Part shown: positions 1-6,549 of the stretch, piece after piece
How positions within the stretch are numbered: the first letter of the stretch is position 1
Layout: every line of letters starts with the position of its first letter
Assembly (NCBI GenBank): GCA_020854785.1
Contig: JAHFZE010000009.1
Coordinates: forward strand, 1 to 7,957
Source of the DNA: Methanomethylovorans sp.
GTDB lineage: Archaea > Halobacteriota > Methanosarcinia > Methanosarcinales > Methanosarcinaceae
Direction: 5' to 3'
DNA length: 7,957 nucleotides
Notes under the pieces: model-generated
What the model saw: the letters and a program-made list of their open reading frames with translations, nothing else
Databases searched by the model: none
Told to the model about the DNA's origin: nothing
Made by a program: the position numbers and the translations under genes

Positions 1-416
1 CCTATGCAAGTCTTGTAAGCCCTAGAATACTTTTGATGAACATACAGGAACTAATATTATTTGGGATGGTCATGACAACTTTTGGTTCACTGCTCTATTA
101 CAGAAGCGCCAGGCATGTCAAAGCCCAAAATCTTAGTGTCATATCTCTTATCGAACCCGTTGCAGGCATATTTTTTGGATACCTTATCCTGCATGAACAG
201 ATATTCTCATATACCCTTGAGGGATGCGCCTGTATACTTTCAGGTGTGGTACTGATAGGTACAAAAAGCAATACCTGTTCAAATACAAATTTAAGAGAGA
301 ACACTATATCCAGGTCCCTGAACAATGAGTATTGCCCATTGGAACATGATCGATCACTTTTACATAAATTCTATAGAATACTATGTAGAGGCCGTTTTAA
401 ATATATAAAGAGGTGA
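1..416 (+). CDS. EamA/DMT-family transporter, C-terminal part (cut by the left edge)
   Basis: The reading frame is open from base 3 to the TGA at 414-416, giving about 137 residues, so the gene begins outside the window and the in-frame TTG/ATG codons at 33-38 are internal. Three hydrophobic segments are visible: one starting near QELILFGMVM, one containing SVISLIEPVAGIFFGYLIL, and a last one near CILSGVVLIG. The pattern 'YYRSAR...(A/S)..SLIEPV.....G...L.E....T..G....L.GV.L' is the usual end of the second EamA repeat in drug/metabolite exporters of the inner membrane. After the last helix there is a polar tail of about 50 residues rich in Asn, Arg and Lys, longer than usual. The next gene, a decarboxylase, starts within a few bases, so the two are very probably co-transcribed. 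An amine or amino-acid substrate is plausible from this context but is not shown by the sequence. Confidence 0.85.
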   Translation, partial: YASLVSPRILLMNIQELILFGMVMTTFGSLLYYRSARHVKAQNLSVISLIEPVAGIFFGYLILHEQIFSYTLEGCACILSGVVLIGTKSNTCSNTNLRENTISRSLNNEYCPLEHDRSLLHKFYRILCRGRFKYIKR

Positions 417-417
417 T
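410..417 (+). promoter_or_regulatory. Shine-Dalgarno site that places the decarboxylase start at TTG 425
   Basis: GAGGTGAT is a full match to the archaeal 16S 3' end complement. It lies 7 bases before an in-frame TTG at 425-427. The GTG at 413-415 lies inside this motif and has no comparable site upstream, so it is more likely part of the ribosome binding site than the start codon. The site also spans the stop codon of the upstream transporter, which suggests translational coupling. Confidence 0.7.
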
Positions 418-424
418 AGCAGCC

Positions 425-1603
425 TTGGAACACCCTATAAGCATTTCGGAATACCTATCTCCAGAAGAGTTACAAAGAATAAGAGAGTTCTCAAAGGACA
501 AAGAAACTCCTTTTATCTTACTCAGCCGGAAGAAGATCGAAGAGAAATACGATGAACTGAAGCACAACCTTCCCTTTGCCAAGATCTACTATGCAATGAA
601 AGCAAACCCTGCTGAAGAAGTAGTGAGGCTGTTACACAAAAAAGGGTCTAATTTTGACGTGGCGACCATATATGAGATGGAACAGCTTCTAAGGATGGGA
701 ATAAGTCCCGACAGGATGAGTTACGGCAATACCATAAAAAAAGCAAAGGACATAAAAAAAGCCTATGAATATGGAATCAGGCTTTTTGTTACAGATTCCC
801 ACAACGATCTCAAAAAAATAGCAGCCAACGCACCTGGATCAAAGGTATTTTTTAGATTACTCACTGAAAGTAACGGGGCAGATTGGCCTCTATCCAGAAA
901 GTTCGGTGCACACACAGGCCAGATATATTCTCTGATCGTTGAAGCTAAAGAACTGGGGTTGATCCCATATGGACTTTCTTTCCACGTAGGATCGCAGCAG
1001 AGGGATATTGGAGAATGGGATCACGCGATATCACAATGCAAATATTTGTTTGATGACGTTAAGCGTTATGAAGGAATAGAGCTGAAAATGGTAAATCTGG
1101 GAGGAGGGTTCCCTGCAAAATATCTTAAACCCACTCGCAGCACTCAGCAATACGCCGAGATCATTACAACATATCTGCACGAATACTTTGGGGATGAACT
1201 GCCAGAGATCCTTATAGAACCAGGCAGATATATAGCAGGAGATGCAGGTGTCGTAGTTACAGAGATCGTGCTCATTTCAAAAAAATCCGATTCTAGCCAG
1301 TATGAATGGGTCTATCTGGACATAGGCAAGTTCGGAGGGCTTATAGAGACTTTAGATGAGGCAATAAAGTATCCTATCTACCCTGAGAAAGGATATAATG
1401 GCAATGGAGGCAAAGAAGTGATCCTTGCCGGACCTACATGCGATAGTATGGACATACTCTATGAGAATTTCAAATACGAATTGCCTAAAGACATAAAAGA
1501 AGAGGACAGGATATACATACTTACTACCGGAGCATACACATACAGCTATTGCTCAGTAGAGTTCAATGGGATACCTCCAGTGAAAGTATATTTCATTGAC
1601 TGA
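425..1603 (+). CDS. PLP-dependent fold III decarboxylase, probably ornithine decarboxylase
   Basis: This is an alanine-racemase-fold (group IV) PLP decarboxylase of 392 residues from TTG 425 (396 if GTG 413 is used). Numbered from GTG 413, the visible signatures are: YAMKAN with the PLP Schiff-base Lys63; RKFGA near 162-166; HVGSQ at 191-195; GGGFP at 230-234 for phosphate binding; EPGRY at 269-273; CDS with the catalytic Cys343 and Asp344; and GAYT at 373-376 followed by FNG. The order N-terminal TIM barrel then C-terminal beta domain is complete. The segment YLDIGKFGGLIETLDEAI, together with CDSMD, matches my memory of bacterial fold III ornithine/lysine decarboxylases better than diaminopimelate decarboxylase (LysA). 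Putrescine formation from ornithine is therefore the best guess, though lysine or another basic amino acid is possible. The protein is predicted cytoplasmic, has no signal peptide and should act as a dimer with shared active sites. It follows an EamA transporter by 8 bases and ends before a hairpin. Family assignment is strong; exact substrate is inferred. Confidence 0.9.
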   Translation: MEHPISISEYLSPEELQRIREFSKDKETPFILLSRKKIEEKYDELKHNLPFAKIYYAMKANPAEEVVRLLHKKGSNFDVATIYEMEQLLRMGISPDRMSYGNTIKKAKDIKKAYEYGIRLFVTDSHNDLKKIAANAPGSKVFFRLLTESNGADWPLSRKFGAHTGQIYSLIVEAKELGLIPYGLSFHVGSQQRDIGEWDHAISQCKYLFDDVKRYEGIELKMVNLGGGFPAKYLKPTRSTQQYAEIITTYLHEYFGDELPEILIEPGRYIAGDAGVVVTEIVLISKKSDSSQYEWVYLDIGKFGGLIETLDEAIKYPIYPEKGYNGNGGKEVILAGPTCDSMDILYENFKYELPKDIKEEDRIYILTTGAYTYSYCSVEFNGIPPVKVYFID

Positions 1604-1617
1604 GAAAAGAGCCTTGA

Positions 1618-1650
1618 AAGAGGATATGAACCATAGTTTCATATCCTTTT
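1618..1650. terminator. Hairpin between convergent 3' ends, possible terminator
   Basis: AGGATATGAA (1621-1630) and TTCATATCCT (1638-1647) form a perfect 10-bp stem with a 7-base loop, extended outward by one G-T and two A-T pairs. On the plus strand the stem ends in a run of four T. On the minus strand the downstream sequence is a pyrimidine-rich tract (CTCTTTC, then CTCTTTTCTC), which suits archaeal termination. The right arm overlaps the last codon and stop of the YbjQ gene. The position 17 bases after the decarboxylase stop supports a shared terminator role, although archaeal termination depends mainly on U-rich tracts, so the hairpin may instead protect the 3' ends. Confidence 0.5.
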
Positions 1651-1956
1651 GAACTTTACAGCGGTCCCATAAGCCAGAAGTTCTGCTGCTCCGGCCATGG
1701 TCTGAGAGGTCGTGAAGCGCACATTTACAACCGCATCAGCGTTCAGTTTCTCTGCTTCTTCTACCATTCTCTGTAATGATTCTTTTCTGGATTGCGAAAG
1801 CAGATCAGAATAACCTTTCAATTCACCGCCTACTAAATTCTGCAGACCTGCAGCAATATCGCTTCCGATGTTCTTTGCACGTACAGTATTACCAAAAACG
1901 ACTCCAAGTATCTCCAGCTCCTTACCATTTACATCATTTGTAGTAGTAACAAGCAT
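1639..1956 (-). CDS. YbjQ/UPF0145-family protein (putative heavy-metal-binding domain)
   Basis: A 105-residue protein beginning MLVTTTNDVNGKELEILGVV and ending ADAVVNVRFTTSQ...AELLAYGTAVKF. This is the typical full length and motif order of the YbjQ (UPF0145, PF01906) family: an N-terminal strand with a V-T-T-T motif, the G-V-V-x-G-N-T-V segment, a helix with Ser-Arg-x-x-Ala/Ser-rich residues and the C-terminal A-D-A-V-V-x-V-R-F strand. Family members are small oligomeric alpha/beta proteins whose function is unknown despite the 'heavy-metal binding' name; no Cys or His cluster is present here. The ATG at 1956 is chosen because GAGGTGA (1961-1967) stands 4 bases upstream; the longer open frame to 2004 would place the ribosome site inside the gene. 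It follows the last permease gene by 57 bases, so it may be the tail of the ABC operon, be transcribed from its own promoter, or both. Confidence 0.88.
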   Translation of the reverse strand: MLVTTTNDVNGKELEILGVVFGNTVRAKNIGSDIAAGLQNLVGGELKGYSDLLSQSRKESLQRMVEEAEKLNADAVVNVRFTTSQTMAGAAELLAYGTAVKFKRI

Positions 1957-1990
1957 TTTTTCACCTCTTATAGGAGAGATATGAACAGTC

Positions 1991-2000
1991 CTATTTAAAA
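1991..2000 (-). promoter_or_regulatory. Possible TATA box for the YbjQ gene
   Basis: On the minus strand this reads TTTTAAATAG, an acceptable archaeal TATA box. A transcript starting about 25 bases downstream (near 1970) would have a leader of roughly 10-15 bases that still includes GAGGTGA. The T-rich stretch TTTTGGTTTT just upstream could also end part of the transcripts coming from the permease genes. A purine-rich BRE is not clear, so the box is only a candidate. Confidence 0.4.
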
Positions 2001-2013
2001 CCAAAACATTTGT

Positions 2014-3228
2014 TCATTCATGTCTTAGTGCTTCTACAGGGTTCATGGATGCTGCTTTGTTGGCAGGATATACACCGGCGACCAGACCTACAACAAACGC
2101 AATGCTAAAGCCCAGCAGGATCAAATATGGAGGGAAAACATGAGGTATAGACAGATAACTTTGCACCGCGTAAGAAGCTACAGCTCCAAAAAGCACTCCA
2201 AGAACCCCCCCTATTGTACCTAAGAGAGTGGATTCTATCATAAAAAGTAGAAGAATATCGGTCTTCTTAAAACCTAAAGATTTCATCAGGCCTATCTCCC
2301 GTGTTCTTTCGGTAACTGTGACCAGCATGATGTTCATGATCCCGATGGAACCCACAACAAGAGCCACAAGTGCAACCAAGGTTATAAGGATCGTAAGCGT
2401 GTTCGCAAGCTGATCCAATTGCTCGATGATCTCCGCCTGATTGAAGATCCTGTAGGGTTTCACATCATCATTATCAATATCCCTTGCAGAAACACCAAGA
2501 GCACGAGCCAGCCTGCGGTCAACCTCATCTGAAACAGCGCTTACAGATTCTGCACTGCTGGTCTTGGCCGTTATACCTCCATAATCAGAGACATTGAGCA
2601 GCCCGTTCATAGTAGCGATCGGTATGTATATCGTAATGTCCCTGTCAGGACCACCCTGAACAAAAGCATTCTTTGGAGATTCTATAATGCCTTTTACCTT
2701 GAATTTTTGAGATACTGTGGAACCATCCGTTCTTATAAAGGTAATATCTATATAATTATTAATAGACACGTTGCGTTTGAACTTCTCATTAGCAACCTTC
2801 CAGCCCAATACAGCTATATATTTATCCTTGTCAGTGAGAAAGTTGCCTTCTTCAAGCTGGATATTCAATATATCCTCAGCGTCCTGGGACACACCTTGTA
2901 CATCTATCTGCCTTTTAGAAGAAAGATATGTCACAGCGGCCATTTGTCCGTTACTGGGCGAAACACCCTCCACACCTGGAGTATTCCTGACAATATTAAG
3001 TTCATTTTCATGGAGAATGTTCACATCCTGACTATAGATGACAATGAAATTGGACCCCTGAGTTCCCAGTTCATCAGTAAAGAACTGATTGAAGCTAGCC
3101 CCAAGGGAAACATTAGCTACAACTGCTGCCACTCCGATAATGATACCCAATGTTGTAAGAGCAGAGCGAAGCTTTGCATGCGTGATACTTCCCATGCCCA
3201 GATCCAGAGCCTCTTGGATGTTAACCAA
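2014..3228 (-). CDS. MacB/FtsX-type ABC transporter permease (second of two paralogues)
   Basis: A 404-residue inner-membrane permease. One membrane helix lies near the N-terminus (around TTLGIIIGVAAVVANVSLG), followed by a large extracytoplasmic MacB_PCD-type domain of about 230 residues. Three helices form the C-terminal FtsX domain. The cytoplasmic coupling motif VTERTREIGLMKSLG and the terminal VYPANKAASMNPVEALRHE are diagnostic. The start is set at TTG 3228 because TGAGGTG (3236-3242) sits 7 bases upstream and the N-terminus then aligns without gaps with the neighbouring permease, both being 404 residues. The longer frame from GTG 3243 adds MRCHQ, which has no counterpart. The upstream permease stops 11 bases earlier, so the pair is translated from one message. 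MacB-type permeases are thought to be mechanotransmission devices that move or extract substrates on the outer face rather than pump through a membrane channel; the substrate is unknown here. Confidence 0.92.
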   Translation of the reverse strand: MVNIQEALDLGMGSITHAKLRSALTTLGIIIGVAAVVANVSLGASFNQFFTDELGTQGSNFIVIYSQDVNILHENELNIVRNTPGVEGVSPSNGQMAAVTYLSSKRQIDVQGVSQDAEDILNIQLEEGNFLTDKDKYIAVLGWKVANEKFKRNVSINNYIDITFIRTDGSTVSQKFKVKGIIESPKNAFVQGGPDRDITIYIPIATMNGLLNVSDYGGITAKTSSAESVSAVSDEVDRRLARALGVSARDIDNDDVKPYRIFNQAEIIEQLDQLANTLTILITLVALVALVVGSIGIMNIMLVTVTERTREIGLMKSLGFKKTDILLLFMIESTLLGTIGGVLGVLFGAVASYAVQSYLSIPHVFPPYLILLGFSIAFVVGLVAGVYPANKAASMNPVEALRHE

Positions 3229-3235
3229 CTGGTGA

Positions 3236-3242
3236 CACCTCA
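3236..3242 (-). promoter_or_regulatory. Ribosome binding site supporting the TTG 3228 start
   Basis: On the minus strand the bases read TGAGGTG, overlapping the stop codon of the upstream permease (3240-3242) and lying 7 bases before TTG 3228. The same geometry is seen at the decarboxylase start. The alternative GTG at 3243 begins one base before this motif and would leave it downstream of the start. Confidence 0.65.
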
Positions 3243-4454
3243 CTCATGCCTGAAAGCCTCCACCGGATCCATCCTCGATGCTTTATTAGCAGGGTAGATA
3301 CCTGCCACCAGACCGACCAAAATAGATACTATAAAACCGATGAGGATCTGGTTCACCGGAAATACACTGGGCAGATCAAGGAAATAGTTTGCAATGAATG
3401 CAACACCAATACCCAGGACAGTACCACATATGCCACCTAAAAGGCTCAGTATTGTGGATTCTATCAAGAACAAGGTGAGTATATCCTTCCGGGTATACCC
3501 AAGCGACTTCATAAGACCGATCTCCCTTGTCCTTTCGGTTACTGTAACAAGCATGATATTCATGATGCCGATGGAGCCCACTATGAGAGATATCAATGCC
3601 ACGGAGGTCAATAAAGAAGTAAGGGCGGTAGAAACCTGGTCTGTCTGCTCCAGGGCATCTATTTGATCGAACATGACATAGGGTTTTGTATCATCGTTCT
3701 CCAGTTCCCTTGTCGAAACTCCCAGATTCCTGGCCAGACGATCATCTATCTCATCAGCTGTTTCACGTACCATATCCAGACTTGATGCCTTTATGAAAAA
3801 ACCACCATAATCGTCTTTTCCAAGCATCTGGTTCATGATACCTATGGGAATAAATATCCTTATCTCGGGCTCCACACCAGTCTGCACAAAAGCAGTGTTT
3901 GGATCCTGTATAATGCCTTTGACTATGAACTTTTGTGTGACTACGCCCCCATCCTCTCTTCTGAATGTGATTTCAATGGGGTTCTTTACAGATACCTTCT
4001 TATCGAACTTCTCATAAGCAACCTCTGACCCTAATACTGCAACATACTGGTCCTTATCATCAAGAAAACCCCCTGCATCCATTTTTATATTTGCAACTTC
4101 CCCATAATCCGCTATAACACCCTGTATGTCTATCTGCCTGGAAGTTGAGAGATAAGTGACCCTGCCCATCTGCTGATTGACCGGGGAAACACCTACGACC
4201 CCCGGAGTGTTCCTTATCAGATCAAGTTCCTTATCAAAAAAAACATTGACTCCCTGGCTGTAGATCACTATGAAATTTGAACCAACGGCACCTATCTCAT
4301 CATTGAAGAACTCATTAAAACTGGCACCAAGGGACACATTAGCTATCACGGCAGCTACTCCGATAATGATGCCCAGAGTCGTAAGGACAGATCGCATCTT
4401 TGAGCTGCTGATACTGCCTATCGAAATATCAACGGATCGCCGGAGGCTTATCAT
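3240..4454 (-). CDS. MacB/FtsX-type ABC transporter permease (first of two paralogues)
   Basis: A 404-residue permease starting at ATG 4454, with TGAGGCG (4459-4465) 4 bases upstream and overlapping the end of the preceding gene. Membrane helices are seen at about residues 22-43, 279-303, 326-354 and 367-387. The long soluble domain between the first two (about 45-275) is the periplasm-like MacB_PCD region. Residues 304-319 carry VTERTREIGLMKSLG, the segment that contacts the ATPase, and the protein ends GIYPANKASRMDPVEAFRHE, as typical for the family. It is clearly paralogous to the next gene: the first helix region is almost identical (TTLGIIIGVAAV.ANVSLGASFN) and alignment is gap-free at both ends. 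At the DNA level synonymous positions differ widely, so the duplication is not recent. With a single ATPase in the operon, a heterodimeric permease pair is the simplest model, although separate homodimers are possible. Confidence 0.93.
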   Translation of the reverse strand: MISLRRSVDISIGSISSSKMRSVLTTLGIIIGVAAVIANVSLGASFNEFFNDEIGAVGSNFIVIYSQGVNVFFDKELDLIRNTPGVVGVSPVNQQMGRVTYLSTSRQIDIQGVIADYGEVANIKMDAGGFLDDKDQYVAVLGSEVAYEKFDKKVSVKNPIEITFRREDGGVVTQKFIVKGIIQDPNTAFVQTGVEPEIRIFIPIGIMNQMLGKDDYGGFFIKASSLDMVRETADEIDDRLARNLGVSTRELENDDTKPYVMFDQIDALEQTDQVSTALTSLLTSVALISLIVGSIGIMNIMLVTVTERTREIGLMKSLGYTRKDILTLFLIESTILSLLGGICGTVLGIGVAFIANYFLDLPSVFPVNQILIGFIVSILVGLVAGIYPANKASRMDPVEAFRHE

Positions 4455-4462
4455 TCAACGCC

Positions 4463-5689
4463 TCACTTTTGCTTTCTGTGCTTATAAATGAAGTAGCCGG
4501 CACCTGCAAGGACGGCAATGAGAAGCACTGATACCAGAGAACCGATAGCACCTGATTCTTTTACAGTTTCCAGTTGTAATTCCTTCACATCGATGAGCTC
4601 TTCATGTTCGTTAAGGCCATTCCTGTAATTTGCAGTGATGTTTAATTCTCGGGGAGAATTATGAGAAGATGTTTCCCCGTATATCTGTATTGTAAAAAGT
4701 TCATCCGGGTCCATGGAACCAATGAAGTACTCAGTGGGAGCAAAATCCACATCATCTGCTTCAAGCCTGACACTTACCGATGACAGTTTGTTCGGATGTA
4801 TATTAGCAACATCGAACTCCAGAGTTCCTTTTCCGTTCTCCAGTTTAAGAGGTTTGGAGGGAACAATGCGCACAGAAGAGGAATCAACCTTTAAAGGAAT
4901 ACGCCAGTTGTTATTATATGAATGAGAGCTGCCTATTGTTGAAAAATCAAGATAGTAAGTACCATCTGATATGTTTTCATCAACATTTATGTTGTAGGTG
5001 AGGACCATCGATTCACCCGGACCCAGGATGCCATTTCCATAATAGGTGTCAGTAGCGATCGTTATACCATCCGTTCCTTTCAAGGTCGCAGATTGTACCC
5101 GGGCATTTGTATCAAAGTCCTCACCATTGATGGTCACAGAATATGCATTTGCACTGTTTTTGAGAGTGAATGTAATAGTTCCGGTGTCACCCGGCATAAA
5201 AACTTCCGGTTCTTTTACGGGATCGCCTTCTATCTGAACATTGCCTTTGCTGTTAAAGGTTGTAGAGCCCACAGTTATCTCAAAGGTCTCCTCTACCCAG
5301 GCGCCATCCTTTTCTTTCTGGTATTGGATGTCAAAAGAAGCAACTCCTTGTTTTGAGCCTTCGTCCACAAATAATCTGTATTTGTGTACTGCCGCACTTT
5401 TTGGCCTAAGTATACCGATGTTTTTAAGGGCATTAGCTTCTGAATCCAGAGACAGAGGATACTCTGGGACCATTTTTATAGAAAGGTCCTCTGATCTGCC
5501 TGAACCTGTGTTCTCTACCTTGATCCATATGTCAACATATTTACCGATCTCTGCAGGCACAGGTTCATATTTAAGGACACTGACACTAAGAGCTGAACCC
5601 GAGGCCGCACATGCAACTCCCGTTGAAAGTAAGCATGAAACAAGAATTAAACAAAAATATTTCAAAATGGTTCTGATATTTACCACCAC
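4463..5689 (-). CDS. Secreted, membrane-anchored COG1361/CARDB-like protein of the ABC operon
   Basis: A 408-residue protein with an N-terminal signal peptide (hydrophobic core near residues 11-28, cleavage probable after ACA or ACAA). It has three beta-rich Ig-like segments at about 32-140, 148-262 and 264-370. A C-terminal membrane helix at about 381-402 is followed by KHRKQK, giving an outside-facing type I anchor. Segments such as IWIKVENTGSGRSEDLSI with GILRPKS, and FTLKNSANAYSVTI with GILGPGESMVL, are the 'NxG ... L.PG' pattern of CARDB/S-layer (COG1361) domains. Two N-glycosylation sequons are seen (Asn239, Asn350). The gene follows the ATPase stop with no gap and precedes a permease by 8 bases, so it should be part of the transporter. 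Its place is that of the MacA adaptor in bacterial MacAB, but it lacks the lipoyl/coiled-coil build of MacA. The start is uncertain: GTG 5689 or 5686 lie within an AGGTGGTGG motif, and TTG 5665 would give a more compact signal peptide. Confidence 0.82.
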   Translation of the reverse strand: MVVNIRTILKYFCLILVSCLLSTGVACAASGSALSVSVLKYEPVPAEIGKYVDIWIKVENTGSGRSEDLSIKMVPEYPLSLDSEANALKNIGILRPKSAAVHKYRLFVDEGSKQGVASFDIQYQKEKDGAWVEETFEITVGSTTFNSKGNVQIEGDPVKEPEVFMPGDTGTITFTLKNSANAYSVTINGEDFDTNARVQSATLKGTDGITIATDTYYGNGILGPGESMVLTYNINVDENISDGTYYLDFSTIGSSHSYNNNWRIPLKVDSSSVRIVPSKPLKLENGKGTLEFDVANIHPNKLSSVSVRLEADDVDFAPTEYFIGSMDPDELFTIQIYGETSSHNSPRELNITANYRNGLNEHEELIDVKELQLETVKESGAIGSLVSVLLIAVLAGAGYFIYKHRKQK

Positions 5690-6385
5690 CTAGTTATTAA
5701 GCACGCCATCCTTCAAGTATACCACTCTGTCAGCATAGCTTGCAAGACTGGAATCATGAGTTATCATAATAATGGTCCTTCCTTTTGTATTAAGGTCCTT
5801 GAACATATCCATGATCTCTAATCCCGTCTTGCTGTCAAGGTTCCCTGTAGGTTCATCTGCCAGGATTATAGATGGATCATTGATCAAAGCCCGTGCTATA
5901 GCCACTCGCTGTTGCTGCCCTCCAGAAAGTTCAGAAGGGCGATTGTTGCGGCGATCTTCAAGACCCACAAGTTTGATCAGCTCATTTGCCCTTTTACCCG
6001 GTTCGATACCGTTTTTTGTATTGGCATAGGTAGGAAGGAGAATGTTCTGGGTCGCAGACAACCTGGGAACAAGGTTGAAGTTCTGGAACACAAATCCTAT
6101 TTCAAGACCTCTCAATTGCGCAAGCTGCGAGTCAGATATTGTATTGATGTCCTGACCCATGAGTAGCACCTGCCCACAGGTAGGCCTGTCAAGGCATCCT
6201 ATCATATTCATGAGAGTGCTTTTCCCTGACCCGGATGGACCCATTATAGCCAGGAACTCCCCAGGATACACTTTCATATTGATGCTCTTGAGTATCTGGA
6301 TCTCCATATTGCCTGCCCAGTAACTCTTGCACAGATCCTTCAATTCAATGATAGGATTGCCATTCTGTGATATTGCACTATTCAA
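5690..6385 (-). CDS. MacB/LolD-type ABC transporter ATP-binding protein
   Basis: An ABC ATPase of 231 residues when started at TTG 6385. Numbered from there, it shows Walker [10 protein letters not shown] at 49-57 (Lys55), the Q-loop glutamine at 101 (GFVFQNFNL), signature [15 protein letters not shown] at 153-167, Walker B IILADE with catalytic Glu178, the D-loop GNLDS and the switch His210 (ITHD). The run [20 protein letters not shown] and the motif DEPTGNLD are typical of the MacB/LolD/FtsE branch. All catalytic residues are intact. An open frame extends upstream to ATG 6472, but those 29 residues resemble nothing in the family and contain a TATA box. TTG 6385 has GGGGTAGAG just upstream and gives normal family length. 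This is the first gene of the operon: its TAG stop abuts the next gene's GTG. It should power the two permeases encoded downstream. Confidence 0.93.
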   Translation of the reverse strand: MNSAISQNGNPIIELKDLCKSYWAGNMEIQILKSINMKVYPGEFLAIMGPSGSGKSTLMNMIGCLDRPTCGQVLLMGQDINTISDSQLAQLRGLEIGFVFQNFNLVPRLSATQNILLPTYANTKNGIEPGKRANELIKLVGLEDRRNNRPSELSGGQQQRVAIARALINDPSIILADEPTGNLDSKTGLEIMDMFKDLNTKGRTIIMITHDSSLASYADRVVYLKDGVLNN

Positions 6386-6388
6386 GCT

Positions 6389-6397
6389 CTCTACCCC
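6389..6397 (-). promoter_or_regulatory. Ribosome binding site proposed for the ATPase start at TTG 6385
   Basis: The minus strand reads GGGGTAGAG here, with GGGGT ending 7 bases before the TTG. The match to GGAGGTGAT is imperfect, so this site is weaker than those at the decarboxylase and permease starts. It is preferred because the only upstream ATG (6472) lies beyond the predicted promoter. Confidence 0.45.
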
Positions 6398-6443
6398 ATT
6401 TGAAGGATCTGAAATGTGAACACACAAGTAGATAGAGCCAAAT

Positions 6444-6454
6444 CTATTTATATT
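6444..6454. promoter_or_regulatory. TATA box of the divergent promoter region (ABC operon / Yip1 gene)
   Basis: The plus strand reads CTATTTATATT and the minus strand AATATAAATAG, so a good TATA element is present in both directions. For the minus-strand ABC operon, a start about 25 bases downstream (near 6424) gives a leader of about 40 bases before TTG 6385. For the plus-strand Yip1 gene it would give a leader of about 70-75 bases before ATG 6550; no better plus-strand box was seen between. The 164 bases between the two genes therefore probably hold the control of both units. Confidence 0.5.
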
Positions 6455-6549
6455 CTTGGAAAAAACATGCAATGAAAAGAGTTAAGCAAAAAAGGTTAAC
6501 AAATTGATCGTTGCTGTAAATGATTATTTTGGAGAGAGTGGAGTAAATA

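Noticed and set aside
33..38. TTG/ATG at 33-38 as the start of the transporter gene
   Set aside because: The frame is already open from the left edge and the remaining part is only the end of an EamA repeat, so the true start is outside the window.
1957..2004. 16-residue N-terminal extension of the YbjQ protein
   Set aside because: The extension encodes the ribosome binding site GAGGTGA itself, and family members start at the V-T-T-T strand.
2707..3297. 196-codon open frame on the plus strand inside the permease genes
   Set aside because: It is antisense to a complete permease with clear family motifs, its translation shows no domain, and it has no good ribosome site.
5632..5689. Lipoprotein signal (LVSC or GVAC) in the COG1361 protein
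   Set aside because: LVSC sits too early in the hydrophobic core and GVAC lacks the usual hydrophobic residue at -3; the C-terminal helix already provides an anchor.
5241..5693. 150-codon plus-strand open frame opposite the COG1361 gene
   Set aside because: It is a shadow of the real gene: low-complexity translation and no family features.
6386..6472. N-terminal extension of the ATPase from ATG 6472
   Set aside because: It contains the predicted TATA box, has no family similarity and would make the ATPase unusually long.
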